DNA of 64,000 nt from Eledone cirrhosa. Taxonomy: Eukaryota > Mollusca > Cephalopoda > Octopoda > Eledonidae. This document shows, piece after piece, positions 43,801-57,099 of this stretch. Position 1 is the stretch's first letter. Each line of letters begins with the position of its first letter. The DNA is taken from assembly GCA_964016885.1 (NCBI GenBank), contig OZ024742.1, positions 1,428,236-1,492,235 on the forward strand. The letters are read 5' to 3'. The notes beneath the pieces were generated by a model that was not told the DNA's origin, made no database searches, and saw only the letters and a program-made list of their open reading frames with translations. The translations under genes were made by a program, and so were the position numbers.

Positions 43801-46545
43801 GAAGTCTTGTAACACTGTGATAGACTAGTATTCTGTCTAGAGGGAAGTCTTGTAACACTGTGATGGACTAGCGTCCTGTCCAGTGGGAAGTCTTGTAACA
43901 CTGTGATAGACTAGTATTCTGTCCAGAGGGAAGTCTTGTAACACTGTGATAGACTAGTGTCCTGTCCAGGGGGAAGTCTTGTAACACTGTGATAGACTAG
44001 CGTCCTGTCTAGAGGGAAGTCTTGTGACACTGTGATAGACTAGCGTCCTGTCTAGAGGGAAGTCTTGTATCACTGTGATAGACTAGCGTCCTGTCCAGGA
44101 GGAAGTCTTGTAACACTGTGAGAGACTAGCGTCCTGTCCAGGGGGAAGTCTTGTAACACTGTGATAGACTAGCGTCCTGTCCAGGGGGAAGTCTTGTAAC
44201 ACTGTGATAGACCAGTATTCTGTCCAGAGGGAAGTCTTGTAACACTGTGATAGACTAGTCTTCCGTCCAGAGGAAAGTCTTGTAACACTGATAGACTAGC
44301 GTCCTGTCCAGGGGGAAGTCTTGTAACTGTGATAGACTAGCGTCCTGTCTAGAGGGAAGTCTTGTAACACTGTGATGGACTAGCGTCCTGTCCAGGGGGA
44401 AGTCTTGTAACACTGTGATAGACTACTATTCTGTCCAGAGGAAAGTCTTGTAACACTGTGATAGACTAGCTTCCTGTCCAGGGGGAAGTCTTGTAACACT
44501 GTGATAGACTAGTATTCTGTCCAGGGGGAAGTCTTGTAACACTGTGATAGACTAGCGTCCTGTCCAGGAGGAAGTCTTGTAACACTGTGATAGACTAGCG
44601 TCCTGTCCAGGGGGAAGTCTTGTAACACTGTGATAGACTGGCATGCTGTCCTGGGGGCAGTCTTGTAACACTCTGATAGACTAGCATCCTGTCCAGGCGG
44701 AAGTCTTGTAACTCTGTGATAGACTAGCGTCCTGTCGAGGGGGAAGTCTTGTAACACTGTGATAGACTAGTATTCTGTCCAGGGAGAAGTCTTGTAACAC
44801 TGTGATAGACTAGCGTCCTGTCCAGAGGGAAGTCTTGTAACACAGTGAGTCACTAGTATTCTGCCCAGGGGGAAGTCTTGTAACACTGATAGACTAGCGT
44901 CCTGTCCAGGGGGAAGTCTTGTAACACAGTGATAGACTAGTATTCTGTCCAGGGGGAAGTCTTGTAACACTGTGATAGACTAGCGTCCTGTCCAGGAGGA
45001 AGTCTTGTAACACTGTGATAGACTAGTATTCTGTCCAGGGGGAAGTCTTGTAACACTGTGATAGACTAGCGTCCTGTCCAGGGGGAATCTTGTAACACTG
45101 TGATAGACTGGCATGCTGTCCAGGGGGAAGTCTTGTAACACTGTGATAGACTAGCGTCCTGTCCAGGGGGAAGTCTTGTAACACTGTGATAGACTAGTAT
45201 TCTGTCCAGGGGGAAGTCTTGTAACACTGTGATAGACTAGCGTCCTGTCCAGGGGGAATCTTGTAACACTGTGATAGACTGGCATGCTGTCCAGGGGGAA
45301 GTCTTGTAACACTGTGATAGACTAGCGTCCTGTCCAGGGGGAAGTCTTGTAACACTGTGATAGACTAGTATTCTGTCCAGGGGGAAGTCTTGTAACACTG
45401 TGATAGACTAGCGTCCTGTCCAGAAGGAAGTCTTGTAACACTGTGATTCACTAGTATTCTGCCCAGGGGGAAGTCTTGTAACACTGTGATAGACTAGCGT
45501 CCTGTCCAGCGGGAAGTCTTGTAACACTGTGATAGACTAGTATTCTGTCCAGGGGGAAGTCTTGTAACACTGTGATAGACTAGTGTCCTGTCCAGGGGGA
45601 AGTTTTGTAACACTGTGATAGACTAGTATTCTGTCCAGGGGGAAGTCTTGTAACACTGTGATAGACTAGCGTCCTGTCCAGAGGGAAGTCTCGTAACACT
45701 GTGATTCACTAGTATTCTGCCCAGGGGGAAGTCTTGTAACACTGTGATAGACTAGCGTCCTGTCCAGGGGGAAGTCTTGTAACACTGTGATAGACTAGTA
45801 TTCTGTCCAGGGGGAAGTCTTGTAACACTGTAATAGACTAGCGTCCTGTCCAGGAGGAATTCTTGTAACACTGTGATAGACTAGTATTCTGTCCAGGGGG
45901 AAGTCTTGTAACACTGTGATAGACTAGCGTCCTGTCCAGAGGGAAGTCTCGTAACACTGTGATTCACTAGTATTCTGCCCAGGGGGAAGTCTTGTAACAC
46001 TGTGATAGACTAGCGTCCTGTCCAGGGGGAAGTCTTGTAACACTGTGATAGACTAGTATTCTGTCCAGGGGGAAGTCTTGTAACACTGTAATAGACTAGC
46101 GTCCTGTCCAGGAGGAATTCTTGTAACACTGTGATAGACTAGTATTCTGTCCAGGAGGAAGTCTTGTAACACTGTGATAGACTAGCGTCCTCTCCAGACG
46201 GAAGTCTTGTAACACTGTGATAGACTAGTATTCTGTCTAGAGGGATGTCTTGTAACACTCTGATAGACTAGTATTCTGTCCAGGGGGAAGTCTTGTAACA
46301 CTGCGATAGACTAGTATTCTGTCCAGGGGGAAGTCTTGTAACACTGTGATAGACTAGCGTCCTGTCCAGGGGAAAGTCTTGTAACACTGTGATAGACTAG
46401 TATTCTGTCCAGGGGGAAGTCTTGTAACACTGTGATAGACTAGCGTCCTGTCCAGGGGGTGTCTATCACAGTTTTACAAGACTTCCCTCTGGACAGGATG
46501 CTAGTCTATCACAGTGTTACAAACTTCCCCTTGGACAGGACTTAA
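40890..46545. repeat. 43-bp satellite, ~130 copies, SINE-derived
   Basis: The unit is GTGATAGACTAGCGTCCTGT followed by CCAGGGGGAAGTCTTGTAAC and ACT. It closely matches the OR2 SINE body just upstream (40583-40629) and at 55655-55700. Two main subtypes (AGCGTCCTGTCC.GGGG and AGTATTCTGTCCAGAGGG) alternate in blocks. At 46459 the orientation flips and about two inverted units end the array. Confidence 0.96.
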
Positions 46546-48060
46546 GCCCTCTATATATATTGTTGTTGTTCACACATGTAGATTTCATCAAATCACTTTA
46601 ATGTATTAAGTTATGTTCCAAACACTAACTTAATAAGTTACATTATAAATTTATTCAAATTCTTGATTATATTCCAAATGATAGGTAGTGTCTTTCATTA
46701 AAAATATGGTTATGTAACCAACTCTCATTATTGTGCATTTGTAACACAACCTAACAAAGGTTGTTATATAAAATTATGATTGAAGATTTTTTGATAAATA
46801 TATACATTTAGGAATATTCAAATTTGTAGAGGATCGGTGGCCTAGTGGTAAGGAATGTATAGACGGTGGACATCTAGGTGAAGGGGTCAATCTTGTCTGA
46901 ATCTATACTAAGGGGCCTTACTAAAATTTTTGATTAGTCCAAGCCATGCAAGCATAGAAAAACTAAATGACAATGATAATAATGAAATTATTGTGTACAG
47001 TGCTCAGGTGCACTACAACTCGTCAAAGGTGCATGTATAGTACATAGAATAATATACAAATGTTAGGGAAGTGAATAGTGTATGAGTCATGATATACATG
47101 TGTATATGTGTATGAAGGGGGAACATTAGGTGTAGCGTTGGTGAATCTCGTGAAACGAGGGTCAGTTTCAGGCAGTTTAGCATCTAAATAATTTTACATC
47201 TACCTGTTATGTATATTATTGATGATTTTCAATCACCTGAAATCCCAGTTTACTCTAGGATCATTAGAGGGAGCAAGGAGAGAATTGTACAAGACAGCAA
47301 TAAATAGATTGGCAGAGAATCATTAAAAGTCTAGACTAGGTGACAACTAATTTCTTACATTGAAGTAAATCCTGGACATGACATGATTAATCTAACGACT
47401 TTGAAGAGATGAACCACAAACTTAACAAACTATACTGAGGGTATTATGGAAGTAATTTGCATATATTAGGAGATGAGCCACAAACTTAACTAACAAACTA
47501 TTGTGAGGCTGGTGCAGAAGTAATTTGCATATATTAGGGACTGAATTGACAGAATCGTTAGAGTAATTAATTAGATAACCTTGTGGTAATTGTTTTGGTT
47601 CTCTGTATCCTACTAATGAAGGCAAGGATTTTAGTTAGAGTGCTTAAACTCACAATCATAAGGTTGTGGGTTTGATTTCCAGACTGGACAGCATATTGTG
47701 TTCTTCAGTAAGATGCTTCATTTCATGTTGCTTTTCATGATTAGACTGGAGTCCCTGTCATTAAAATATCTGAGAAACCTTTGAGATGTAACCTGTTAGG
47801 AGGTTAGCTAAACCTGCATAGCTCGGCAGAAGAGACCATACATAAGTAAGATGCTGATCCCTGGCTTGTCTGGGAGATCAGTAGCCACCACTTCAGTACT
47901 GACTTGGTCTATGTAGACCTGTCCAATCCTTGTTAGTAGGGAAAGCGGATGTTACAACAATGATGTTAATTTTCATTTCTTCTCTGTGTCCTGAGTTCAA
48001 ATCTTGCTGGGGTCACCTGTGCCTTTCATTCTTTTAGGATGTGATAAAGTACCAGTCCAG
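46546..48060. other. DCTN3 intron between satellites
   Basis: 46828-46915 is a tRNA-like SINE head (GGTGGCCTAGTGGTAAGG). 46985-47025 matches 675-715. 47405-47535 is a two-copy ~70-bp repeat (ATGAACCACAAACTTAAC, AAGTAATTTGCATATATTAG). 47635-47750 is an OR2 SINE head. 47856-47942 is the inverted relative of 30105-30215. No exon found. Confidence 0.5.
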
Positions 48061-48660
48061 AGAGATTAATTAGCAGATTTGTCAGAGCATCAGACAAAAG
48101 GCTTTGTTTTTGGTATTTGTTTTGGCCTTTATGTTCGAGTTCAAATCCAGCTGAGGTCAACTTTGCCTTTTATCTTTCCAGGGCCAATGAAATAAAGTAC
48201 CAGTTAAGTAGTGGGGTTAATGCAATTGACTTTCCCCTCCCTCAAATTGTTGGCCTTGTGCCAAAGTTAGAAACCATTATTATTATTAACAAATTAATAA
48301 TGGTTTCTGATTTAGACACAAGGCCAACAATTTTGGGGAGGGAAAGTTGGTTAAATTAAACTCAGTGCGTTACTGGTACTTTATTTTATCGATCCCATCA
48401 GGATGAAAGACAAAGCTAACCTTAGCAGAATTTGAACTCAGAACACAAAGGGACGTCACTCTATATCACAAAGCATGTTGTCCGACACTCTACCCATTAC
48501 TGCCAACCCACTGCCCTTAATAATAATAATTTCTACTATAGGCACAAGGCCAGCAATTTGGGGGAAGAGAAAAACCGATTAAATTGACCCCAGTGCATTA
48601 CTGGTGTTTTATTCTATCATCTCCGAAAGGATGAAAGGTAAAGTTAACCTCAATAACAAT
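48060..48660. repeat. Inverted pair of OR1 SINEs plus a third partial copy
   Basis: Plus copy 48060-48291 and minus copy 48295-48517 lie tail to tail with a few bases between; a partial minus copy follows at 48528-48655. Recognised by TTGGCCTTGTGCCAAAGTTA and its complement ACACAAGGCCAACAATTTTG. Confidence 0.85.
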
Positions 48661-49249
48661 AATAATTCTGAAATAGAGAAAAAGTCGACAGGTATATGGT
48701 GGGTTAAGTCCCTCAGTCCACCCAGTACTTAACATATATTTTATTTTATCATTGTCAAAAAGATTAAAAGGTAAAGTTTGTTGTTGATAATGTATATTTA
48801 TTACAAGTACACATGTGAGGAATTTGTTTTTTTTTTCATTTTCTTTTAATTATTTTCATTTTGAAAGGAAAATTAATATTGATTCCATTATTTTGTGCAA
48901 TGAGCACTGAAAATGAAGATGATGATTATTTTAATTATGTCTCATTATATGATGTTACTCAGAATGGTCAAAGTAATATCTCCGACATTACCAGGTATAT
49001 GACAGGTAATACTTCTAGTTTAAAGAGAATTACTGAAAAGTAGCAAAACTTTATAAGTTGCCTCCCTTAGTAGTATTAATTCACTATGTATGTAGTATAT
49101 TGTGTATGGTAGTGAGATGTCGGCATTAACCCTTTTAAATATCAGCCCACCGCCCCCAAAACTGCCCCTGTTTCTATGAAACAAAACCACTCATTTTAAA
49201 GGAATCCTATTTTTATGTAAGACCCTTTTGTTATGTTATAAATACAGTA

Positions 49250-50075
49250 AGGTCCACCTCCCCCCAAGTGTAGATCCTGATTGTGACATAACCCCAGACC
49301 AGAACCTCCACCGTCCCTTATACCTACCACCAGGCCACCAAGACAGCTACTAAAATTAGTAAGACCCCCTCCCCTCCGAAGTATAGATCCTGAACGAGAT
49401 TGAACCCCAGATCAGGATCTCCACTGTCTCCAATACCTACCAACTTAACTAGTCGAAATCGTGTAACCACGGAAAAATATATAAAAATGATGGTGGTGGT
49501 AGGTGGTGTTAGGTGGTGGTGGTGTTGGTAGGTGGTGGTGGTAGGTGGTGGTGGTGGTAGGTGGTGGTGGTAGGTGGTGGTGGTAGGTGGTGGTGGTGGT
49601 GGTGGTGTTGGTAGGTGGTGGTGGTGGTGGCTACTGCTGCTGTTGTTCATCTAGTATAGATGACTCCCCTATTTAGAGTCTTCCCTATATATATATATAT
49701 ACACATACACACATACACACAGGGTGTTCACCAAAATTGTATAAACACTACAACAGTATTCTAATAAATATTGCCTGTACAGGTAATCAAAGTGTTTATA
49801 CATTTTTGGGGGACACCCTGTGTGTATGTGTATATATATATATAGGGATGACTCTAAATAGGGAGTCATCTATACTAGATGAACAACAGCAGCAGTAGCC
49901 ACCACCTACCACCACCACCACCACCATCATTTTTATATCTGTTTTTCCGTGGTTACACGATTTTGACAAGATCTGGAGTTCAATCTCGTTCAGGATCTAT
50001 ACTTATATATATATATATAAATAAAAGGAAAGAAGATGAAATCGAAAATGCAACTGGAGTTTTTTTTATTTAAAT
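49250..50075. repeat. Long palindrome with GGT/ACC repeats and central MITE
   Basis: The left arm (49378-49719) and right arm (49821-50012) are inverted copies: TATAGATCCTGAACGAGATT, ATCGTGTAACCACGGAAAAA, ATGATGGTGGTGG, GCTGCTGTTGTTCATCTAGT, ATAGATGACTCCC. The left arm is longer through GGTGGTGGTA expansion and a ~40-bp insert. 49250-49330 is an older direct copy of the outer left arm. Confidence 0.88.
49720..49820. mobile_element. 101-bp MITE with mariner-like ends
   Basis: CAGGGTGTTCACCAAAATTG ... TTTTTGGGGGACACCCTG. The CAGGGTGTYC ends resemble those of the relic at 10549-11200; the inner ATTGTATAAACACT / AGTGTTTATACAT also pair. It is the exact centre of the larger palindrome. Confidence 0.75.
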
Positions 50076-50154
50076 ATATATTTATTTGGTTCCTTTACCG
50101 GTTTTGCAGTTCTACTGCTTTTCAAAAGTAGAATTGAGATGGAGGGTCTGTGGT

Positions 50155-52735
50155 TACAACAGGTAAACTGAATGTGGTGTTAATGTCACCACATGGTCCT
50201 TGGTACACCTGTACTGAAGTGGTTACAACAGGTAAACTGAATGTGGTGTTAATGTCACCACATGATCCTTGGTACACCTGTACTGAAGTAATTACAACAG
50301 GTAAACTGAATGTGGTGTTAATGTCACCACATGGTCCTTGGTACACCTGTACTGAAGTGGTTACAACAGGTAAACTGAATGTGGTGTTAATGTCACCACA
50401 TGGTCCTTGGTACACCTGTACTGAAGTGGTTACAACAGGTAAACTGAATGTGGTGTTAACGTCACCACATGATCCTTGGTACACCTGTACTGAAGTAATT
50501 ACAACAGGTAAACTGAATGTGGTGTTAATGTCACCACATGGTCCTTGGTACACCTGTACTGAAGTGGTTACAACAGGTAAACTGAATGTGGTGTTAATGT
50601 CACCACATGATCCTTGGTACACCTGTACTGAAGTAATTACAACAGGTAAACTGAATGTGGTGTTAATGTCACCACATGGTCCTTGGTACACCTGTACTGA
50701 AGTGGTTACAACAGGTAAACTGAATGTGGTGTTAATGTCACCACATGGTCCTTGGTACACCTGTACTGAAGTGGTTACAACAGGTAAACTGAATGTGGTG
50801 TTAACGTCACCACATGATCCTTGGTACACCTGTACTGAAGTGATTACAACAGGTAAACTGAATGTGGTGTTAATGTCACCACATGGTCCTTGGTACACCT
50901 GTACTGAAGTGATTACAACAGGTAAACTGAATGTGGTGTTAATGTCACCACATGGTCCTTGGTACACCTGTACTGAAGTGATTACAACAGGTAAACTGAA
51001 TGTGGTGTTAATGTCACCACATGGTCCTTGGTACACCTGTACTGAAGTGGTTACAACAGGTAAACTGAATGTGGTGTTAACGTCACCACATGGTCCTTGG
51101 TACACCTGTGCTGAAGTGATTACAACAGGTAAACTGAATGTGGTGTTAATGTCGCCACATGGTCCTTGGTACACCTGTACTGAAGTAATTACAACAGGTA
51201 AACTGAATGTGGTGTTAACGTCACCACATGGTCCTTGGTACACCTGTACTGAAGTAATTACAACAGGTAAACTGAATGTGGTGTTAACGTCACCACATGG
51301 TCCTTGGTACACCTGTACTGAAGTAATTACAACAGGTAAACTGAATGTGGTGTTAACGTCACCACATGGTCCTTGGTACACCTGTACTGAAGTAATTACA
51401 ACAGGTAAACTGAATGTGGTGTTAACGTCACCACATGATCCTTGGTACACCTGTACTGAAGTAATTACAACAGGTAAACTGAATGTGGTGTTAACGTCAC
51501 CACATGGTCCTTGGTACACCTGTACTGAAGTAATTACAACAGGTAAACTGAATGTGGTGTTAACGTCACCACATGATCCTTGGTACACCTGTACTGAAGT
51601 AATTACAACAGGTAAACTGAATGTGGTGTTAACGTCACCACATGGTCCTTGGTACACCTGTACTGAAGTAATTACAACAGGTAAACTGAATGTGGTGTTA
51701 ACGTCACCACATGATCCTTGGTACACCTGTACTGAAGTAATTACAACAGGTAAACTGAATGTGGTGTTAACGTCACCACATGGTCCTTGGTACACCTGTA
51801 CTGAAGTAATTACAACAGGTAAACTGAATGTGGTGTTAACGTCACCACATGATCCTTGGTACACCTGTACTGAAGTAATTACAACAGGTAAACTGAATGT
51901 GGTGTTAACGTCACCACATGGTCCTTGGTACACCTGTGCTGAAGTGATTACAACAGGTAAACTGAATGTGGTGTTAATGTCGCCACATGGTCCTTGGTAC
52001 ACCTGTACTGAAGTGGTTACAACAGGTAAACTGAATGTGGTGTTAATGTCACCACATGATCCTTGGTACACCTGTACTGAAGTGATTACAACAGGTAAAC
52101 TGAATGTGGTGTTAATGTCACCACATGGTCCTTGGTACACCTGTACTGAAGTGATTACAACAGGTAAACTGAATGTGGTGTTAATGTCACCACATGGTCC
52201 TTGGTACACCTGTACTGAAGTGATTACAACAGGTAAACTGAATGTGGTGTTAATGTCACCACATGATCCTTGAGACACCTGTACTGAAGTAATTACAACA
52301 GGTAAACTGAATGTGGTGTTAATGTCACCACATGATCCTTGGTACACCTGTACTGAAGTGATTACAACAGGTAAACTGAATGTGGTGTTAACGTCACCAC
52401 ATGGTCCTTGGTACACCTGTACTGAAGTGGTTACAACAGGTAAACTGAATGTGGTGTTAACGTCACCACATGGTCCTTGGTACACCTGTACTGAAGTAAT
52501 TACAACAGGTAAACTGAATGTGGTGTTAATGTCACCACATGGTCCTTGGTACACCTGTACTGAAGTGATTACAACAGGTAAACTGAATGTGGTGTTAACG
52601 TCACCACATGGTCCTTGGTACACCTGTACTGAAGTGGTTACAACAGGTAAACTGAATGTGGTGTTAACGTCACCACATGGTCCTTGGTACACCTGTACTG
52701 AAGTGATTACAACAGGTAAACTGAATGTGGCCAAC
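50155..52735. repeat. 69-bp satellite, ~37 copies, open on both strands
   Basis: The unit is GTTACAACAGGTAAACTGAA, then TGTGGTGTTAATGTCACCAC, then ATGGTCCTTGGTACACCTGT, then ACTGAAGTG. Copies differ at few sites (AATGTC/AACGTC, GGTCC/GATCC, GTGG/GTGA/GTAA), which alternate in two-unit blocks at 51380-51900. The plus-strand frame (TTGKLNVVL.SPH.PWYTC) breaks only at a TGA near 52272; the minus frame (TFSLPVV.TSVQVYQG) is open for 874 codons. No signal peptide, promoter or homology, so satellite rather than gene. Confidence 0.95.
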
Positions 52736-53071
52736 TTTGGTCTCATTTAATACCACCACATGGTCTTTGTATGTTTTTAGCTCTGCGATTCAAATTGGTA
52801 GTCAAAAACCATGTGGAATCCCATGTGAGGGACTATACATGTTCTTAAGTGGTAGACTTAACATTATCACCAGTTCCTAGTCCCTGGGTCCCTTTAATGA
52901 AGTTCATCTAATTGTAAGAATTTGGGTGAGGTCTCTGGTTTAAGAATAAGGACAACTTCCTTTCTTCTTCCTATCTGTCTTGGAGGCCTTGAACAAATAT
53001 AAAGAGTAATGGTTATTTCCCTTTCCTTCCTGATTTGTAACCCTAGTTCTTTTTCTTCATATATCTGGAGG
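52736..53071. other. DCTN3 intron, unique
   Basis: No repeat or exon recognised. Confidence 0.4.
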
Positions 53072-53408
53072 CACATGGCTTAGTGGTTAGAGCATTGGGC
53101 TTGCAATCGAAAGGTTGTGAGTTCAATTCTCAGACCGGGTGATGTGTTGTTTCCTTGAGCAAGACACTTTATTTCACATTGCTCCAGTTTACTCAGCTGT
53201 AGAAATGAGATGATAGGGACTGGGGTCCCTATCATTCCACTGCAAAGTGGTCGTGGAGGCGCCACGGCAAAAAGCACCCAGCACTCACTGTAAATGAGGT
53301 TGGTGTTAGGAAGGGCATCCAGCTGTAGGAATCAAGCCAGAATCAGTTCCCGTCCCACCCTTGCAAGCAGGGAAAAGTGGACGTAAAATGATAATGATGA
53401 TGATGATC
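53072..53408 (+). repeat. Composite SINE, young copy
   Basis: GGCACATGGCTTAGTGGTTA at the head, GTGAGTTCAATTCTCAG as B-box, LINE-type tail ending in (GAT)n. Close to the copy at 30409 but ~110 bp shorter in the tail. Confidence 0.88.
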
Positions 53409-53689
53409 TGTGGGTAGGCATATGGGGTGTTAAATTTACAGAAAAATCTAAAAGTGCTCCCTCGGCACCATTTTATTTTTCTTTCTACCAAGGTTGAGAC
53501 ACTCTAATGCAAGGTGTTGTTGCAAAACCAGGCAACAGGTTAAGTCCATTTAAGTCATAGCAGGATTTGAACCCAGAATGCTAAGACCTGAAACAAATTC
53601 TACAATTCACAATTTTCCGTTGCTCCTGACAACTGCTCCCTACTGAGGTTTGTGTTGTCTGAGAGTTGATTGATGAAGGTTCAAGCTTC

Positions 53690-54390
53690 TCTTACTCTAC
53701 TGTATCTCCCGTCAGTTGGTTCCCACAATAGTAACTTGTGTATAACATACTCTACTGTATCTCCAGTGAGTTGGTTCCTACAATAGTACCTTGTGTATAA
53801 CATGCTCTACTGTGTCTCCCGTGAGTTGGTTCCCACAATAGTACCTTGTGTATAACATACTCTACTATATCTCCCGTGAGTTGGTTCCTACAATAGTAAC
53901 TTGTGTATAACATACTCTACTGTATCTCCCGTGAGTTGGTTCCCACAATAGTACCTTGTGTATAACATACTCTACTATATCTCCCGTGAGTTGGTTCCTA
54001 CAATAGTAACTTGTGTATAACATACTCTACTGTATCTCCCGTGAGTTGGTTCCCACAATAGTACCTTGTGTATAACATACTCTACTGTATCTCCCATGAG
54101 TTGGTTCCTACAATAGTAACTTGTGTATAACATACTCTACTGTATCTCCCGTGAGTTGGTTCCCACAATAGTAACTTGTGTATAATATATTCTAATGTGT
54201 CTCCCGTGAGTTGGTTCCCACAATAGTACCTTGTGTATAACATACAAAGTAAAACCTACTACAGTCAGTAGGCATCTCTAACAAAATGTATCTCCCGTCA
54301 GTTGGTTCCCACAATAGTACCTTGTGTATAACATCCTCTACTGTATCTCCCGTCAGTTGGTTCCCACAATAGTAACTTGTATATAACCAC
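53690..54390. repeat. 55-bp tandem repeat, ~13 copies
   Basis: The unit is ACTCTACTGTATCTCCCGTG, AGTTGGTTCCCACAATAGTA, CCTTGTGTATAACAT. A LINE tail scrap (ACTACAGTCAGTAGGCATCT) interrupts at about 54244-54288. Confidence 0.94.
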
Positions 54391-54935
54391 ATGCTTACTT
54401 CTCCAGCAATGTCTTACAAATTGTAATTGTCAAGTTTCCATATAGATTGTCATATGTAATGCCTTGACACCAGTTTCTTTTTTCTACAGCCCCAAATATT
54501 TCACTGTATACACCATCTAGCTACATATACACTCACTAAATTCTTTTTCTCTAAATTTCAATGGCTTCCTTCAGGTCTGAAGGACTAAACAACTTAAAAC
54601 CACTCTTATATGACCTTTTGTTAAAGACCTATGACATCATTGCTGTTACATTTAACTGTGATAATACAGTATCATATTAGTGGTGGTGGTGATACTAATG
54701 AGCATGATGATAGTGGTGGTGGTGGTCATAATGAGTATGATGATAATGGTGATAGTAATGACCATGATGGTGATGGTGGTGGTGTTATAGGTAATGATGA
54801 GGATGATGTATACAAACAACTCGGTCAATTATTGATTCAGATGCTTCAGCAAAAATAGCTTTGGCTTAATTTTCGTTTCCTTTTAAAATATGTTCTCAGC
54901 CTCAGTATTTCACTATATGAATATATATATATATA
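54391..54935. other. DCTN3 intron with GGT/GAT triplet repeat
   Basis: 54680-54810 is rich in GGTGGT and GATGAT (frames read Gly/Asp). 54390-54670 is unique; a CTTCAG at 54574-54579 is followed by an open stretch with no good donor. Confidence 0.45.
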
Positions 54936-55860
<925 letters not shown>

Positions 55861-55868
55861 CACATATA

Positions 55869-55929
<61 letters not shown>

Positions 55930-55972
55930 GGAATACTGTTAGCTTCTTGCTACAATAACTTCTATACTTTTC

Positions 55973-56003
<31 letters not shown>

Positions 56004-56690
56004 ATCACCATTTAACGTCCATTTTCCATGCTAGCGAAGGTTGGACATATATATAAGAGTGTGTGTGTGTGTGTGTGTGTGTATTCATGTTTTTGAATGT
56101 GTATGTGTGCATATATGTATGTAAATATGTGTTATAACTGTATGTATTGGTATTTATATAACTCTGGCCAGACTTGCCACCCCCGGATGACCCATCTAAC
56201 CCGTGCAAGCATGGAAAGATGGACCCTAAACGGTGAGGAGGATGATGATGTATGCAAATGAGTGTCTTTGTGCATATGTATGTATATATGTGTGTATGTA
56301 TATACATATGTGTGTCATCATCATCATCATCATCACCGTTTTACGTCCGTTCTTCCACGCTAGCATGGGTTAGACGGGTTGTCCTGTTGTGGGCAGTGTC
56401 TGGTCGGCTGACCATGCCTTGCTCATACAGGAACTGATCTGGCTTGATTTCTACAGCTGGATGCCCTTCCTAACACCAACCTCATTTACAGTGAGTGCTG
56501 GGTGCTTTTTCGTGGCGCCTACACGTCCACTTTACAGTGTGGGCTGGGTGCTTTTTTGCCGTGGCACCTCCACGGTCTTGCATGTGTGTATGCATGCAAA
56601 TGTGTGGTGTACATGTGTATTATATACTCTCATATATATAGCGTGGAAAGTGGACGTTAAACGAGGATGATGATGATGTATATATATACA
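55861..56690. repeat. AT/GT microsatellites with LINE/SINE tails
   Basis: (AT)n at 55864-55925 and 55977-56002; short LINE tails at 56003-56048 (-), 56165-56250 (+) and 56640-56678 (+); composite tail at 56315-56577 (-). Confidence 0.75.
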
Positions 56691-56859
56691 CATGTACACA
56701 CAATCTCTCATTTATTCTTCAGTGTGGACAGCAAGTTTATTCTTAACTCCACAAGTCTACATCATGTAACTGGAAATCTTATTATAATATGAAATTGCCT
56801 TGGCAACAAAGATTGTTTAGATAAGAAACAAAAAGTTGCCAAATTTAGCCACAGATAAA

Positions 56860-57090
56860 TAATTAGGAAAATTATTGACGAAACGAGGTTTTTTTGTCAA
56901 AATTTTAACCTCACCTTTGTGGAGTCTCTTCATTATTGATCTCTGTTGATTGATCTTTTACTGATGGTGTTAGTTTGTTGTGTTAAAGAGTTTCTTGAAC
57001 TTAGCGACTCGTTAGGCTTGAAAAGATGCCACAAAGGTGAGGCTAAAACTTTGACAAAAAAACTTCTCATTTAGTCAATAATTTTCCTTA
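56860..57090. mobile_element. Foldback with ~58-bp arms
   Basis: The left arm 56868-56924 (GAAAATTATTGACGAAACGA, TTTTTTTGTCAAAATTTTAA, CCTCACCTTTGTGG) pairs with 57027-57087 (CCACAAAGGTGAGGCTAAAA, CTTTGACAAAAAAAC, AGTCAATAATTTTC). Confidence 0.8.
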
Positions 57091-57099
57091 ATTTTCTTA

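Noticed and set aside
40890..46545. CRISPR-like regular array
   Set aside because: Head-to-tail 43-bp units with no unique spacers in a eukaryotic intron; it is a satellite.
50122..52746. 874- and 707-codon ORFs in the 69-bp array
   Set aside because: Unit length divisible by three with no stop opens frames on both strands; no signal peptide, splice context or homology.
54580..54670. A later DCTN3 exon after CTTCAG (reads SEGLNNLKPLLYDLLLKTYD)
   Set aside because: Only vague likeness to the p24 VNALVPMLDS helix, no good donor, stop soon after.
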